Positions 15,116 to 24,272 of a stretch of DNA of 38,423 bases are shown in pieces (position 1 is the first letter of the stretch; each line of letters starts with the position of its first letter). The stretch is taken from NCBI GenBank assembly GCA_018712705.1, contig DVGM01000041.1, positions 1 to 38,423 on the forward strand. Reading direction: 5' to 3'. The position numbers were made by a program, and so were the translations under genes. A model generated the notes under the pieces. The model ran no database searches and was not told the DNA's origin. It saw only the letters and a list, made by a program, of their open reading frames with translations. The DNA comes from Aphodousia faecalis (GTDB lineage Bacteria > Pseudomonadota > Gammaproteobacteria > Burkholderiales > Burkholderiaceae_F).

Positions 15116-16486
15116 ATGTCTGAAAATCAAACTTTCTCTTCTTTCGGTTTGCACGAATCGTTGATGCGTGCCATCTCTGAAATGGGTTATGAAACCCCGA
15201 CGCCTATTCAAATTCAAGCGATTCCCTTGGTTCTGGCAGGCAATGATGTGATGGGCGCAGCACAGACGGGAACCGGCAAGACGGCAAGTTTCGGTTTGCC
15301 GCTTTTGGAGCGTTTGATTCCGACAGCCAATAGCAGTATGTCTCCGGCACGTCATCCGGTAAGGGCACTCATTCTTACGCCCACGCGTGAACTTGCCGAC
15401 CAGGTGCACGAAAACCTTCAGGCCTATGCTAAGTACACCGGTTTGCGCACGGCTTGCGTCTTTGGCGGTGTCGATATCCATACACAGCAGGATGCGCTTC
15501 GCCGTGGTGTGGAAGTATTGGTGGCAACACCCGGTCGCCTGCTCGATCACGTTGAGCAGCGAAACACGGTTTTAAACCAGGTTCAGATAGTGGTATTGGA
15601 TGAAGCCGACCGGATGCTTGATATGGGCTTTTTACCCGATATCTCAAAGATTTTGAAGTTGTTGCCCGAAAAGCGTCAAAGTCTGATGTTTTCGGCAACT
15701 TTTTCGCCTGAAATTAAAAGTTTGGCCGCTAACTTCTTACGAAATCCCCAATTGGTTGAAGTCGCTCGGGAAAACTCGACGGCTAAAACAATCACCCAGA
15801 AGCTCTTTGAGGTCCACAATTCTGAGAAAGTGGATGCGCTACTTGATCTTTTGGATGATGAGGTGTGCGAGGACGCTAAGAACATCTTGGTTTTTGTTAA
15901 TTCCAAGATTGTCTGCAGACGTCTGGCTAGAACACTTTCTCAATATGGTATTGAAGCCGATTCCATTCACGGGGATAAAACTCAGGATGAGCGAATCAAG
16001 ACATTGGAAGGCTTCAAACAAGGCACCATTAAAGTGCTCGTGGCAACCGATGTGGCCGCACGCGGATTGGATATCGCCGATTTGCCGGTTGTGATTAATT
16101 TTGACGTGCCCTTTAACGCTGAGGATTATGTGCACCGCATTGGTCGTACAGGACGCGCGGGGATGAAGGGGCTCGCTTTAACACTGATGTGCCCGGGCGC
16201 GGATGAAAAAAATGTCGCAGCCATTGAGTCTTTGATCAAGGAACATTTCAAGCGCGTTCGCATGGATGTCTCGCCTCATCGCCGACCCTCGAGAGGTCCG
16301 AGAAAGGTGTACACGCCGCCACCTGTGACGCCCGCATGTACAGATCCCTTCTTTGATGAGCCTTATGTTCCCAGTCAGCCGCAGGAGATCTCGGAAGCTA
16401 TTGAGAAACCATTGGGTTTGGGTGCCAAAGACACGAAGAAAAAGCCTAAAGTGGCGGCTCTCTTAGGTGGTCTGATTAGACGTTAG
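15116..16486 (+). CDS. rhlE: DEAD-box ATP-dependent RNA helicase (RhlE-like)
   Basis: This cytoplasmic RNA helicase has 456 aa and all core motifs. These are a Q-motif region (FGLHESLMRAI, then PTPIQIQAIP), motif I AQTGTGKT, Ia PTRELADQ, GG, TPGRLLDH, motif II DEAD (VVLDEADRMLDMGF) and motif III SAT. The second RecA domain has VATDVAARGLDI and HRIGRTGRAG. From about residue 380 a basic, Pro-rich tail follows, as in RhlE-type enzymes that act in ribosome assembly and RNA decay. I cannot separate RhlE from a close paralogue with certainty. It is followed 151 bp later by relA. Confidence 0.93.
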   Translation: MSENQTFSSFGLHESLMRAISEMGYETPTPIQIQAIPLVLAGNDVMGAAQTGTGKTASFGLPLLERLIPTANSSMSPARHPVRALILTPTRELADQVHENLQAYAKYTGLRTACVFGGVDIHTQQDALRRGVEVLVATPGRLLDHVEQRNTVLNQVQIVVLDEADRMLDMGFLPDISKILKLLPEKRQSLMFSATFSPEIKSLAANFLRNPQLVEVARENSTAKTITQKLFEVHNSEKVDALLDLLDDEVCEDAKNILVFVNSKIVCRRLARTLSQYGIEADSIHGDKTQDERIKTLEGFKQGTIKVLVATDVAARGLDIADLPVVINFDVPFNAEDYVHRIGRTGRAGMKGLALTLMCPGADEKNVAAIESLIKEHFKRVRMDVSPHRRPSRGPRKVYTPPPVTPACTDPFFDEPYVPSQPQEISEAIEKPLGLGAKDTKKKPKVAALLGGLIRR

Positions 16487-16637
16487 GAAAAAGACATCAA
16501 TCGACACAATTTCTTTGTCCCTTTTTGTTCGGATTGTCCCTACAATTTAATTCTGTCATTTACCTACTGGCCCGTTGAGTTCTTCTTCTGAATCAGGGAG
16601 GGACTTGGGTTTTTTAACGAATTGGCTGGGGTGTCTT

Positions 16638-18761
16638 ATGTCTGAAGAAAAAAAAGCCGACAGTCTGCTTGCCCGGCAGCTGGCTATCCCTCTATACGGC
16701 GATAAAAAACTTTTCACCGGAGAAGACCGCTTGGCTCATGCCGATGGCATGGCCAACATTGTTCGCGGTATTCGCGATGATGAAGAGCTGATTTCCGCCT
16801 GTTATCTTTTTGCAGTGCATGATTGCGTAGCCAATCCCGAAGAGTGGTTAAAGAACAATTTCGGCACCGGTGTGGCTGAGCTTGTCAATGAATTGCACCG
16901 CCTCATCGAATTAAATGGCAAAACCCGTCTGATGCCCGCTGAGGATGATGAAAAGGGCAGCGATAAATTGATGCTCAAAGCCCAAGATGCGCTTTTGAGA
17001 AAGATGGTTTTGGCCATGTGCCGCGATCTGCGTGTGGTGATTCTCCGACTCTCAAGCCGCCTTCAAACCCTCCGTTACTACGCCATGAGGAAAAACGATC
17101 CGGAGGGGGCTAAAGCCTACGGTGCTGATACGCTGGCGCTGTACGCACCGCTTGCTAACCGCTTGGGTATCTGGCAGATCAAGTGGGAATTAGAAGATCT
17201 GTCGTTGCGTTTTACCAAGCCCGATATCTATAACGAAATCGCTCGCCAATTGGATGAAAGCCGAGAAGCCCGTTTGGCCTTCATGCGTGATGCGGTGGAT
17301 AAGATTAAAGAGATGCTTGAACAAAAGGGGATTGAAGCGGAAGTTTCAGGGCGTCCCAAACACATCTATTCCATCTACAAGAAGATGGAAAGAAAGCATT
17401 TGCGCTTTGATCAGCTCTATGACGTGCGCGCGCTTCGTATCATTGTGCAAACCGTTGAGCAATGCTATGAAGTGCTTTCCATTGTCCAAGAGAATTTCCC
17501 GGGCGTCAGTTCCGAGTACGACGACTACATCTCCAACCCGAAGCCGAACGGTTACCGGTCACTGCATACCGTGATTTTGGATTCGCGCAACCGTCCGATT
17601 GAAATTCAAATCCGTACGCGTGAGATGCACGAGTACAACGAACTCGGTATGGCCGCGCACTGGCGCTATAAAGAAGCCGGCAATTCGGAAAAGAGTTCCC
17701 AAAGTGCCGAAGATCAGAAAGTGGCCTGGCTTCGTCAGCTGCTCGCCTGGAGTAGCGACGTTAAACCCGAAGGGCCTCAAGGTGTAGAGGATGAGCACGT
17801 GTATGTGCTCACGCCTCAAGGGCGCGTTGTTGAAATGCGCACCGGTGCCACGCCGATTGACTTTGCCTACCATTTACATAGTGAACTGGGTCATCGTTGT
17901 CGAGGCGCTAAGGTTAACGGCAACATGGTGCCCTTAAATTACAAGCTTAAGACCGGCGAAACGGTGGAAATCGTGGCCGCTAAAACGGGCGGTCCGAGTC
18001 GTGACTGGCTAAATCCAGAGCTGGGTTTTGTTGTGACCAATCGTGCCCGGGGTAAGGTGCGTCAGTGGTTTAACCAAAAAGCGGTTGAAGAGATGGTTAA
18101 CGCGGGACGCGACATCGTCGAAAAAGACATGGCCCGTCTCGGTAAAACCGCCTTTAAGCTTGAAGAACTCGCTAAGCGCTTGGGCTACGACACCGTAGAA
18201 GACCTTTTTGTCGGCGCAGCTAAAGAAGAATTTGGCTACAAGAGCATTGAAAAAGCTCTTAAGCCTCAGGAAGAAGAGAAAAAAGAACTCTTTACTTCAA
18301 AGTCCAAGGCTGAGCATGCAAAAAGCCAAGTGTTGGTTGTAGGCGTTGACTCCCTTCTGACCCAATTGGCTCGCTGCTGTCACCCGGCCCCTCCGGATAA
18401 GATCGTGGGTTTTGTCACGCGTGGCCGTGGCGTAACGATTCACCGAGCCGACTGTCCCAATATTCGCCATTTGGATGAAAAAGGGCAGGAGCGCTTAATT
18501 GAAGTGAGTTGGGGTAACGCCGAAGGCGCCGTTTTCCCGGTTGAAGTACTGGTTGTAGGCCAAAATATTCCCGGTCTTTTAAAGGACATGAGTGAAATTT
18601 TCATGAAAGAGAAAATTTCAATTGTGGGAATGAGCTCGCAAATGATCAGAGGCGATATGCATTGGCGCTTTAACGTTGAAATAACTCGCGCAGAATCTTT
18701 GAAGAAGACCTTAAAGACGATTCAGGATCTGCCCGGTGTTTATAACGCCAGAAGAACTTAA
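16638..18761 (+). CDS. relA: RelA-type (p)ppGpp synthetase
   Basis: This is a long RSH protein of 707 aa that makes the stringent-response alarmone. In the N-terminal pseudo-hydrolase domain the HDxxED metal motif is broken: HD remains but ED is replaced by Ala-Asn (HDCVAN). The synthetase domain has YDVRALRI and an EYDD motif at residues 293-296; the acidic ExDD form marks monofunctional RelA rather than bifunctional SpoT/Rel (RxKD). A TGS domain (VYVLTPQGRVVEMRTGATP), a Cys-rich segment (RCCHPAPPDKI) and a C-terminal ACT domain follow. I chose the ATG at 16638 with GGGG upstream; a TTG at 16575 is the alternative. No spoT is in the window. Confidence 0.93.
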   Translation: MSEEKKADSLLARQLAIPLYGDKKLFTGEDRLAHADGMANIVRGIRDDEELISACYLFAVHDCVANPEEWLKNNFGTGVAELVNELHRLIELNGKTRLMPAEDDEKGSDKLMLKAQDALLRKMVLAMCRDLRVVILRLSSRLQTLRYYAMRKNDPEGAKAYGADTLALYAPLANRLGIWQIKWELEDLSLRFTKPDIYNEIARQLDESREARLAFMRDAVDKIKEMLEQKGIEAEVSGRPKHIYSIYKKMERKHLRFDQLYDVRALRIIVQTVEQCYEVLSIVQENFPGVSSEYDDYISNPKPNGYRSLHTVILDSRNRPIEIQIRTREMHEYNELGMAAHWRYKEAGNSEKSSQSAEDQKVAWLRQLLAWSSDVKPEGPQGVEDEHVYVLTPQGRVVEMRTGATPIDFAYHLHSELGHRCRGAKVNGNMVPLNYKLKTGETVEIVAAKTGGPSRDWLNPELGFVVTNRARGKVRQWFNQKAVEEMVNAGRDIVEKDMARLGKTAFKLEELAKRLGYDTVEDLFVGAAKEEFGYKSIEKALKPQEEEKKELFTSKSKAEHAKSQVLVVGVDSLLTQLARCCHPAPPDKIVGFVTRGRGVTIHRADCPNIRHLDEKGQERLIEVSWGNAEGAVFPVEVLVVGQNIPGLLKDMSEIFMKEKISIVGMSSQMIRGDMHWRFNVEITRAESLKKTLKTIQDLPGVYNARRT

Positions 18762-18771
18762 TGGGGGCGTC

Positions 18772-18987
18772 ATGCAGATTTCTTCAAAGTTATACATTCT
18801 TTTAGAGCAGGTGCTCCGTTGCCTAATCTATGTTGGGATCGGTCATACAGCTTTTGAGGTGGTCTCTATCTGGCGGGCTCCCGAAGTGTCTCACCTTTGG
18901 TACTATGGTCTTGTGGTGCCAGGGCTTTATTACCTGATTCCAATCGTTGTCTTGACGATCTTTCTTGCTATTGTGTCTAAGCGATAA
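18772..18987 (+). CDS. Small two-helix membrane protein, unknown function
   Basis: I do not recognise this 71-aa protein. It has two hydrophobic segments: about residues 10-35 (VLRCLIYVGIGHTAFEVVSI) and 42-68 (LWYYGLVVPGLYYLIPIVVL), with a basic end (VSKR). The ATG at 18772 lies 11 bp after the relA stop and has a G-rich stretch (ATGGGGGCG) as Shine-Dalgarno, so it is probably co-transcribed with relA. An in-frame upstream start at 18736 would overlap relA. Its codon use resembles ordinary genes here, which argues for a real gene, but no function can be assigned. Confidence 0.7.
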   Translation: MQISSKLYILLEQVLRCLIYVGIGHTAFEVVSIWRAPEVSHLWYYGLVVPGLYYLIPIVVLTIFLAIVSKR

Positions 18988-19022
18988 AAAATCCCTGCTC
19001 AGCGTTTGAGACTGAGCAGGGG
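18986..19022 (-). terminator. Minus-strand terminator downstream of the autotransporter relic
   Basis: CCCTGCTCAG (18993-19002) pairs perfectly with CTGAGCAGGG (19012-19021). On the minus strand a run of six Ts follows (A-run 18986-18991 on plus). It may also serve as a partial stop for the relA transcript arriving from the other side. Confidence 0.8.
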
Positions 19023-19044
19023 ACTAGCTTAGTTGATTAAAGTC

Positions 19045-19520
19045 TTAGAAGCTATAACGAACGCCTAAGTTAACGCGCCAGGGTTCACTTACATCGCCTC
19101 CAGTTGTTCTGCGAACATCACCATAAACATAAGTGGTATCCGTTACATTAAAGTGGCCACCGATACCGTATTGAGTCCATGTGTCAGAGAAGTCTTCGTC
19201 ATAGGTTTCCGAACCACGACGGTACGTAACATCACCATTGAATTCATGCTAATTCGTCCTGTCAAACTATCAGTGGAATTCAACTTGCTGTCCGTTACTT
19301 GATGTGTAGCACTGATTGTCTTGAAATCAGCCCCTTCGGCGTAACCGTAGGCTACTTCAAATTGAGGTTCCAGGAAAACGCTCGGAGCCAACATGAAGCG
19401 GTGACCGGTTTCTGCAGAAATAGAGTAAGCGGTCATATCGTATTCACCGGAAGTACCGGCAATCTTTGCATCACTTTCTAGTCGACCGATCTTGGCAATT
19501 AAGTCCAAATGATGACGAGC
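19045..19520 (-). pseudogene. Autotransporter beta-barrel remnant, 5'-truncated and frameshifted
   Basis: The minus strand encodes the C-terminal end of an autotransporter translocator barrel. The first part (LDLIAKIGRLESDAKIAGT, SAETGHRFMLAPSVFLEPQFEVAYGYAEG, SLTGRIS) runs from about 19520 to about 19245. The reading then shifts, and the adjacent frame continues HEFNGDVTYRRG, WTQYGIGGHFNVTDTTYVYGDV and PWRVNLGVRYSF, ending at a TAA at 19045-19047. RYSF with a terminal Phe is the BAM recognition signature of outer-membrane barrels. One missing base near 19245-19250 (IS|HEF) would restore one frame. A stop just upstream (near 19530) and the cstA terminator behind it show that the passenger domain and signal peptide are gone. 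Confidence 0.85.
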
Positions 19521-19544
19521 GATTTAGTCGATTAAAAACAACTA

Positions 19545-19580
19545 ATAAAAAATCCCCAACTCCGTTAAGAGCTGGGGATT
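19545..19580 (-). terminator. Minus-strand terminator of cstA
   Basis: AATCCCCA (19551-19558) pairs with TGGGGATT (19573-19580), with an additional inner CTC/GAG pairing. On the minus strand it is followed by a T-run (A-run 19547-19552 on plus). It begins 26 bp after the cstA stop. Confidence 0.82.
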
Positions 19581-19605
19581 GGCAGAACTGAATGTCTAGA
19601 TCAGT

Positions 19606-21270
19606 TTAGTTTGCTTTTTTATCCGAAAGCTTCGGCAAGCAGTGCATCACAACCATTAAAGCTAAAGCGATCAAAGCAACGGCAATGATCAATTGCAAAC
19701 CGTCAACCATGAACACAAACGTTCCGGCTGAGATCGTGCCGAAAATACGCCAGACAGACATACCCAAAGCGGTCATCGTCACGCAGAACATGATTGTCAT
19801 GGGGACATAAAGCATCCAGCCCTTGCGGCCCGTGGCCTTTAAGAAAACGGCCAAGCTTGTGAGCACCAAAGCCGAGAGCAATTGGTTGGCAGAACCAAAG
19901 AGGGGCCAAATACTCATGTAACCGGCCAAGCACAAGAGGTAGCTCAACACGAGCGTGAGGATCGTGGCAAAAACAGGGTTTGTGAAAAGCTTTTGAACGC
20001 CATTCTTTTCAACGCCTTCAGGCGGAGTGAAGAGTTCTTGTAAGCTCATGCGGCCGATACGAGCCACGGCGTCCACACTCGTCAAAGCCAAAGCGGACAC
20101 ACACATCGTCATGATGCAAGCGCTCACATCAGTGGGCAGACCGAAAATTTCCGTCAGGAACGAAGCGATGGAGTTAGAGAACAATTGGAAGGGGGTGCCG
20201 GAGGGCAACACGCCGTCAGTGGCGGCAGCACACACAACGATCAAGGCTACCACGCCCAAAACCGTTTCCACGCACATGGAGCCGTAACCAACGAGACGCA
20301 TATCTTTTTCATTGGCAATCATCTTGGAAGACGTGCCGGAAGACACAAGGCTGTGGAAACCGGAAACAGCGCCGCAGGCAATCGTCACAAAGAGCATCGG
20401 GAAGAGATCCAACCCCTTAACTTCAAAGCCGACAAAAGCGGGCATGTTGATTTCGGGGTTTTTGATAAACACGCCGATCACGCCACCCAAAATCATGCCG
20501 ATCAAAAGGAACATACTCAGGTAGTCGCGCGGTTGCTTCAAAAGCCACATCGGCATCACAGCTGCGCAGAAGAGGTAGGCAAAAACCACATAGCGCCAGG
20601 TGACCGCATCAGCGTAAATCGGGTTGGCAATACCGATCCAGAGCATCAAAACCATCAAAACGATGCCAACAATCAATTGTTCGGTGCCGGAGGGCTTTCT
20701 GTACTTGAGGTACAAACCGAAAGCGACAGCCACGAACATGTAGAGGATGGAAATCGAAGCGGCTGCAGCGTTAGGCATGATTTCTGCGCCTTGAGCGGTA
20801 AAGCCGTTAAAGGTATTGGCCACGATGTCGCAGAAGGCGGAGATCACCAACAAGGTAAAGAGCCAGCAGAAAAGCAAGAACAATTGACGACCGGTGCGGC
20901 CGACGTATTGTTCAATCATCATGCCCATGGACTTGCCGCCGTTTTTGACGGAAGCGTAAAGGGCGGTGAAGTCTTGAACCGCACCGAAGAAGATGCAGCC
21001 GAAGATCATCCAAAGGGTGGCGGGGAGCCAACCAAACATGGCCGCGATAATCGGGCCGGTGACGGGGCCTGCGCCCGTGATGGAGGTAAATTGGTGAGAG
21101 AAAACGGTCCACTTGCTCGTGGGCACGTAATCGTTGCCGTCATTTTTCAGTTGTGCCGGCGTCTTAGCGTTGGGGTCAACGCCCCAGGTGTTTTCGAGCC
21201 ACCGTGCATAGAAGCGGTAACCGACAAACAACGCCACGATTGTACAAGCCATTAAGATTAAGCCGTTCAT
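19606..21270 (-). CDS. cstA: CstA-family carbon starvation protein / peptide or pyruvate transporter
   Basis: This 554-aa protein has many transmembrane helices. The N-terminal CstA domain is clear: YRFYARWLENTWGVDP, TSKWTVFSHQFTSITGAGPVTGP, GWLPATLWMIFGCIFFGAVQDF. GAVSGFHSLVSSGTSSKMI and ALTSVDAVARIGR occur later. E. coli CstA and its relative BtsT are near 700 aa; this shorter form matches the compact CstA class of about 480-600 aa. Members import pyruvate or peptides under nutrient limitation, and which applies here cannot be read. The ATG at 21270 follows AGGA. It lies downstream of the aminotransferase terminator, so it should have its own promoter. Confidence 0.9.
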   Translation of the reverse strand: MNGLILMACTIVALFVGYRFYARWLENTWGVDPNAKTPAQLKNDGNDYVPTSKWTVFSHQFTSITGAGPVTGPIIAAMFGWLPATLWMIFGCIFFGAVQDFTALYASVKNGGKSMGMMIEQYVGRTGRQLFLLFCWLFTLLVISAFCDIVANTFNGFTAQGAEIMPNAAAASISILYMFVAVAFGLYLKYRKPSGTEQLIVGIVLMVLMLWIGIANPIYADAVTWRYVVFAYLFCAAVMPMWLLKQPRDYLSMFLLIGMILGGVIGVFIKNPEINMPAFVGFEVKGLDLFPMLFVTIACGAVSGFHSLVSSGTSSKMIANEKDMRLVGYGSMCVETVLGVVALIVVCAAATDGVLPSGTPFQLFSNSIASFLTEIFGLPTDVSACIMTMCVSALALTSVDAVARIGRMSLQELFTPPEGVEKNGVQKLFTNPVFATILTLVLSYLLCLAGYMSIWPLFGSANQLLSALVLTSLAVFLKATGRKGWMLYVPMTIMFCVTMTALGMSVWRIFGTISAGTFVFMVDGLQLIIAVALIALALMVVMHCLPKLSDKKAN

Positions 21271-21315
21271 GGTGCAGTAGTCCTATAAGTCAGAGAAAGA
21301 ATGAAAAAAGCATAC

Positions 21316-21368
21316 AAAAAGGCCGCCTATCCTTTCGCCCGATTTACCGGGCCCAGGGTAGGCAGCCT
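21316..21368 (-). terminator. Strong minus-strand terminator after the aminotransferase gene
   Basis: A 14-bp stem with one mismatch (21320-21333 with 21355-21368) contains an inner GCCCG/CGGGC hairpin. On the minus strand it ends in a run of five Ts. It separates the aminotransferase gene from cstA. Confidence 0.85.
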
Positions 21369-21384
21369 AATAAATCGGGTAGGG

Positions 21385-22572
21385 TCAAATTCGCAATCGA
21401 ATGACTTCAGCCAAATTTTTCACGCCTTCTCTAATTCGATCGGGGTCAACCGTAACGAACGAGAGACGGAAGTGATTCTTTTCAACATTGGCGCCCGCAT
21501 AGAAAGCTTCGCCTGGAACGTAGGCAACTTTCTTAGCCAAAGCGTCTTTAACCATTTCGGTGGCGTCCACACCTTCGGGCAGCGTCACCCAAATAAACAT
21601 ACCGGCCGTGGGATGCGTCCACGTCACGCCTTCAGGCATGTATTCCTTTAAGGCTTCAAGCATGGCGTTGGCGTGAGTCTTATAGCGTTCACGCACGCTC
21701 GGCAGGTGACGCACGAGCAAATCTTCGCTAAAGACTTGAGCGGAGATCAGTTGCGTAAAGGTGGAGGTGTGCAAGTCCATGGCTTGCTTTAATTGCGCCA
21801 CTTTATCGAGCACGTTGGCCGGAGCAATGATGTAGCCCAGACGGAAACCTGGGGCGAGGATCTTGGAAAGGGTTCCTAAACGGATAACGCGTTCAGGAGC
21901 CCATTGGCGAAGAGAAGCGGGCGGTTGTTGGTCATACCACAATTCACCATACGGATCGTCTTCAACCAAAAGCATGTCGTATTCACGGGCTTTTTCACAA
22001 AGCAATTGACGGCGTTCTTCAGAAATCGTCAGACCGGTCGGGTTACTCGCGGTCGGCATCACATAAGCGAACTTGGCGCCGCGGCAAACTTCTTCGGTAA
22101 ATTGAGCCGGATTTAAGCCCTCTTCATCGCAGGGCAGGCTGACGTAAGTGGGCTCACAAAGGTCAAAAGCTTGAAGCGCGCCCATGTATGTGGGCGATTC
22201 AACCAACACCTTGTCGCCCTTATCTAAGAAAACACGAGCGATGATATCCAAAGCTTGTTGACTGCCCGAAACAATCTGCACTTGTTCATAGTCAGTCGGG
22301 ATGCCCTTTTGTGTTTCTCGGCGGGCAATTTCACGGCGAAGGGCAATTTCACCTTCAACCATGGAGTATTGAAGAGCATGCTTGCCTTCATTGGCGATAA
22401 CGGTTTGGCAAGCTTTGGCAATGTCTTCAAGGGGGAAACCTTCGGGAGAGGGCAGGCCGCCAGCGAAAGAAATGACGCCTGCGGGTAACTTCAATAAATC
22501 ACGAATCACGGAACTGCTGGGTTTAGAGGCGAGCGCCGACCAACGCGGCGTCGGTTCCTGAACACAAGACAT
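21385..22572 (-). CDS. PLP-dependent aminotransferase, class I (LysN/MocR-like fold type I)
   Basis: This 395-aa enzyme is most like the 2-aminoadipate transaminase/LysN subgroup. Supporting motifs are VISFAGGLPSPEGFP at the start, LQYSMVEGEIALR, VSGSQQALDIIARVFLDKGD and ESPTYMGALQAF. TASNPTGLTIS, VEDDPYGELWY (the PLP-contacting Asp) and LGTLSKILAPGFRLGY (the Schiff-base lysine) follow. The group has broad specificity for aromatic, branched or acidic amino acids paired with 2-oxoglutarate. There is no DNA-binding domain, so it is not a MocR regulator. It has its own strong terminator; the 230-bp gap upstream to argH holds the argH terminator and an AT-rich promoter region. Confidence 0.9.
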   Translation of the reverse strand: MSCVQEPTPRWSALASKPSSSVIRDLLKLPAGVISFAGGLPSPEGFPLEDIAKACQTVIANEGKHALQYSMVEGEIALRREIARRETQKGIPTDYEQVQIVSGSQQALDIIARVFLDKGDKVLVESPTYMGALQAFDLCEPTYVSLPCDEEGLNPAQFTEEVCRGAKFAYVMPTASNPTGLTISEERRQLLCEKAREYDMLLVEDDPYGELWYDQQPPASLRQWAPERVIRLGTLSKILAPGFRLGYIIAPANVLDKVAQLKQAMDLHTSTFTQLISAQVFSEDLLVRHLPSVRERYKTHANAMLEALKEYMPEGVTWTHPTAGMFIWVTLPEGVDATEMVKDALAKKVAYVPGEAFYAGANVEKNHFRLSFVTVDPDRIREGVKNLAEVIRLRI

Positions 22573-22748
22573 AACTCACTCCTTTCACGAATATTTTTTC
22601 CCATTTTCTCAAATTGTTGACAAATCTTTATAAGTCAAATCACTTATGAAACGAAGGAAGTTTTTTAAATATAGGTGCCTCTGCTTAGGTGTTCTTACGA
22701 GAGAAAGGGAATTTTTAGGTAATTGTGCGTAATTGCTTGAAAGGCAGG

Positions 22749-22781
22749 AAAAAAAGCCACCGATACGTTCGCATCGGTGGC
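22749..22781 (-). terminator. Minus-strand terminator of argH
   Basis: GCCACCGAT (22756-22764) pairs perfectly with ATCGGTGGC (22773-22781). On the minus strand a T-run follows (A-run 22749-22755 on plus). It begins 21 bp after the argH stop. Confidence 0.87.
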
Positions 22782-22802
22782 CTTGCACTTAAAGTTTAAT
22801 TT

Positions 22803-24272
22803 TTAGCAGACAAGAAGATCGGCTAAACGTTTGTGTTTGGGTTCAGCGTGACGCTTCTCAAAAATGTCCATCCAACGAGCCACTTGGTGCTTGACTTGGT
22901 TCGGAGCTGTGGCGCCGACGTGGTCACGAGCGGCGACACTGGCTTCAAGCTTCAAAGCCTTTTCATAGACGTCTTCTTCAATGAGGTCGCTAAAGCCTTT
23001 GAGCTCTTCGAGCGTCAATTCAGCCAAATCGCAGCCGCGATTGCTGGCAAGCTTCACAACGGAACCCACAACGTCATGAGCTTCACGGAAGGGCAAGCCC
23101 TTTTTCGTGAGATAGTCAGCCAAGTCGGTTGCGGTCGGATAACCAGCCTGTGCGGCTTTCTTCATTTCTTCACGATTGGGGGTGACGCCCGGCATCATTT
23201 CGATAAAGGCGCGCAATGTGTCCTTGACTGTGTCAATGGCGTCAAACACCGGTTCTTTATCTTCCTGGGTGTCCTTGGCGTAGGCAAGCGGCAAGCCCTT
23301 CATCAAAACGGTGAGGCTGATCAAGTCGCCTGCCACACGGCCGGCCTTGCCACGAGCGGTTTCTGCCACATCGGGGTTTTTCTTTTGAGGCATGATGGAA
23401 GAGCCCGTCGTGAAGCGATCGGGCAGCATCATGAATTTGAAACGTTGGCTCATCCAGTAGATGAGTTCCTCGGATAGACGAGAAATGTGCATCATGATCA
23501 GTGAGGCTGCGGCGGTAAATTCAATACAGAAGTCACGGTCGCTGACAGCATCAAGCGAATTTTGCATCACAGCTTCAAAGCCTAAGAGTTCAGCCGAGTA
23601 ATTGCGGTCAATGGGGTAGGTGGTACCGGCCAAAGCGGCAGCGCCCAACGGAGACTGATTGACACGGCGGCGAAGGTCGATCAAACGCGTTCTGTCGCGT
23701 TCAAACATTTCCACGTAGGCAAGCAGATGGTGGCCAAGCGTGACGGGCTGGGCAACCTGCATATGGGTAAAGCCCGGCATGATGGTGTCCGTTTCTTTGG
23801 CGGCTAAATGGACAAGCACTTCTTGAAGCTGACCGACCAAATCCGTGATCGTGTCAATTTCTTCGCGCATGTAAAGACGCATGTCGGTGGCCACTTGGTC
23901 GTTACGGGAACGCCCCGTGTGCAAACGCTTGCCGGCGTCGCCCACTAATTGAGTCAAACGTGCTTCAACGTTTAAGTGCACGTCTTCAAGTTCCAATTTC
24001 CACTCAAATTTTCCGGATTGGATTTCTTCGATGATTTGCTTCATGCCGCGTTTAATATCGGCCAAGTCTTCATCATGGAGCACGCCGCACTTGTTCATCA
24101 TTGTGGCGTGAGCGATGGAGCCCGCGATATCGGCAAGGGCCATGCGCTTATCAAAATCAACGCTTGCCGTGTAACGCAAAACAAAATCAGCAACCGGTTC
24201 GGAGAAACGACCCGACCATGCCTTTTTCTTTTGGGCAAGGGGATCAAGGTGTTCATTGGCAACAGTAGTCAT
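22803..24272 (-). CDS. argH: Argininosuccinate lyase
   Basis: ArgH cleaves argininosuccinate to arginine and fumarate, the last step of arginine synthesis. Family motifs in its 489 aa are AWSGRFSEP, LEDVHLNVEARL, GKRLHTGRSRNDQVATDMRLY and the flexible signature loop GSSIMPQKKNPDVAE with the catalytic serine. The N-terminal tail of about 17 residues is longer than in E. coli ArgH. It stands alone on the minus strand, divergent from hemC across 278 bp. Its partner argG is 10 kb away on the other strand, so the arg genes are dispersed here. Confidence 0.97.
   Translation of the reverse strand: MTTVANEHLDPLAQKKKAWSGRFSEPVADFVLRYTASVDFDKRMALADIAGSIAHATMMNKCGVLHDEDLADIKRGMKQIIEEIQSGKFEWKLELEDVHLNVEARLTQLVGDAGKRLHTGRSRNDQVATDMRLYMREEIDTITDLVGQLQEVLVHLAAKETDTIMPGFTHMQVAQPVTLGHHLLAYVEMFERDRTRLIDLRRRVNQSPLGAAALAGTTYPIDRNYSAELLGFEAVMQNSLDAVSDRDFCIEFTAAASLIMMHISRLSEELIYWMSQRFKFMMLPDRFTTGSSIMPQKKNPDVAETARGKAGRVAGDLISLTVLMKGLPLAYAKDTQEDKEPVFDAIDTVKDTLRAFIEMMPGVTPNREEMKKAAQAGYPTATDLADYLTKKGLPFREAHDVVGSVVKLASNRGCDLAELTLEELKGFSDLIEEDVYEKALKLEASVAARDHVGATAPNQVKHQVARWMDIFEKRHAEPKHKRLADLLVC

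Noticed and set aside
19143..19508. Treating the 121-codon minus-strand frame as an intact gene
   Set aside because: The barrel homology continues in a neighbouring frame to RYSF-stop at 19045, and the last 20 or so codons of this frame are out-of-frame noise. It is a pseudogene.
20185..21255. Long plus-strand ORF of 356 codons opposite cstA
   Set aside because: It is His/Asp/Gly-rich low-complexity translation, the mirror of hydrophobic cstA codons. No start signal or family match.
22833..23477. Plus-strand ORF of 214 codons opposite argH
   Set aside because: argH is complete and conserved on the other strand; this frame has no recognisable features.
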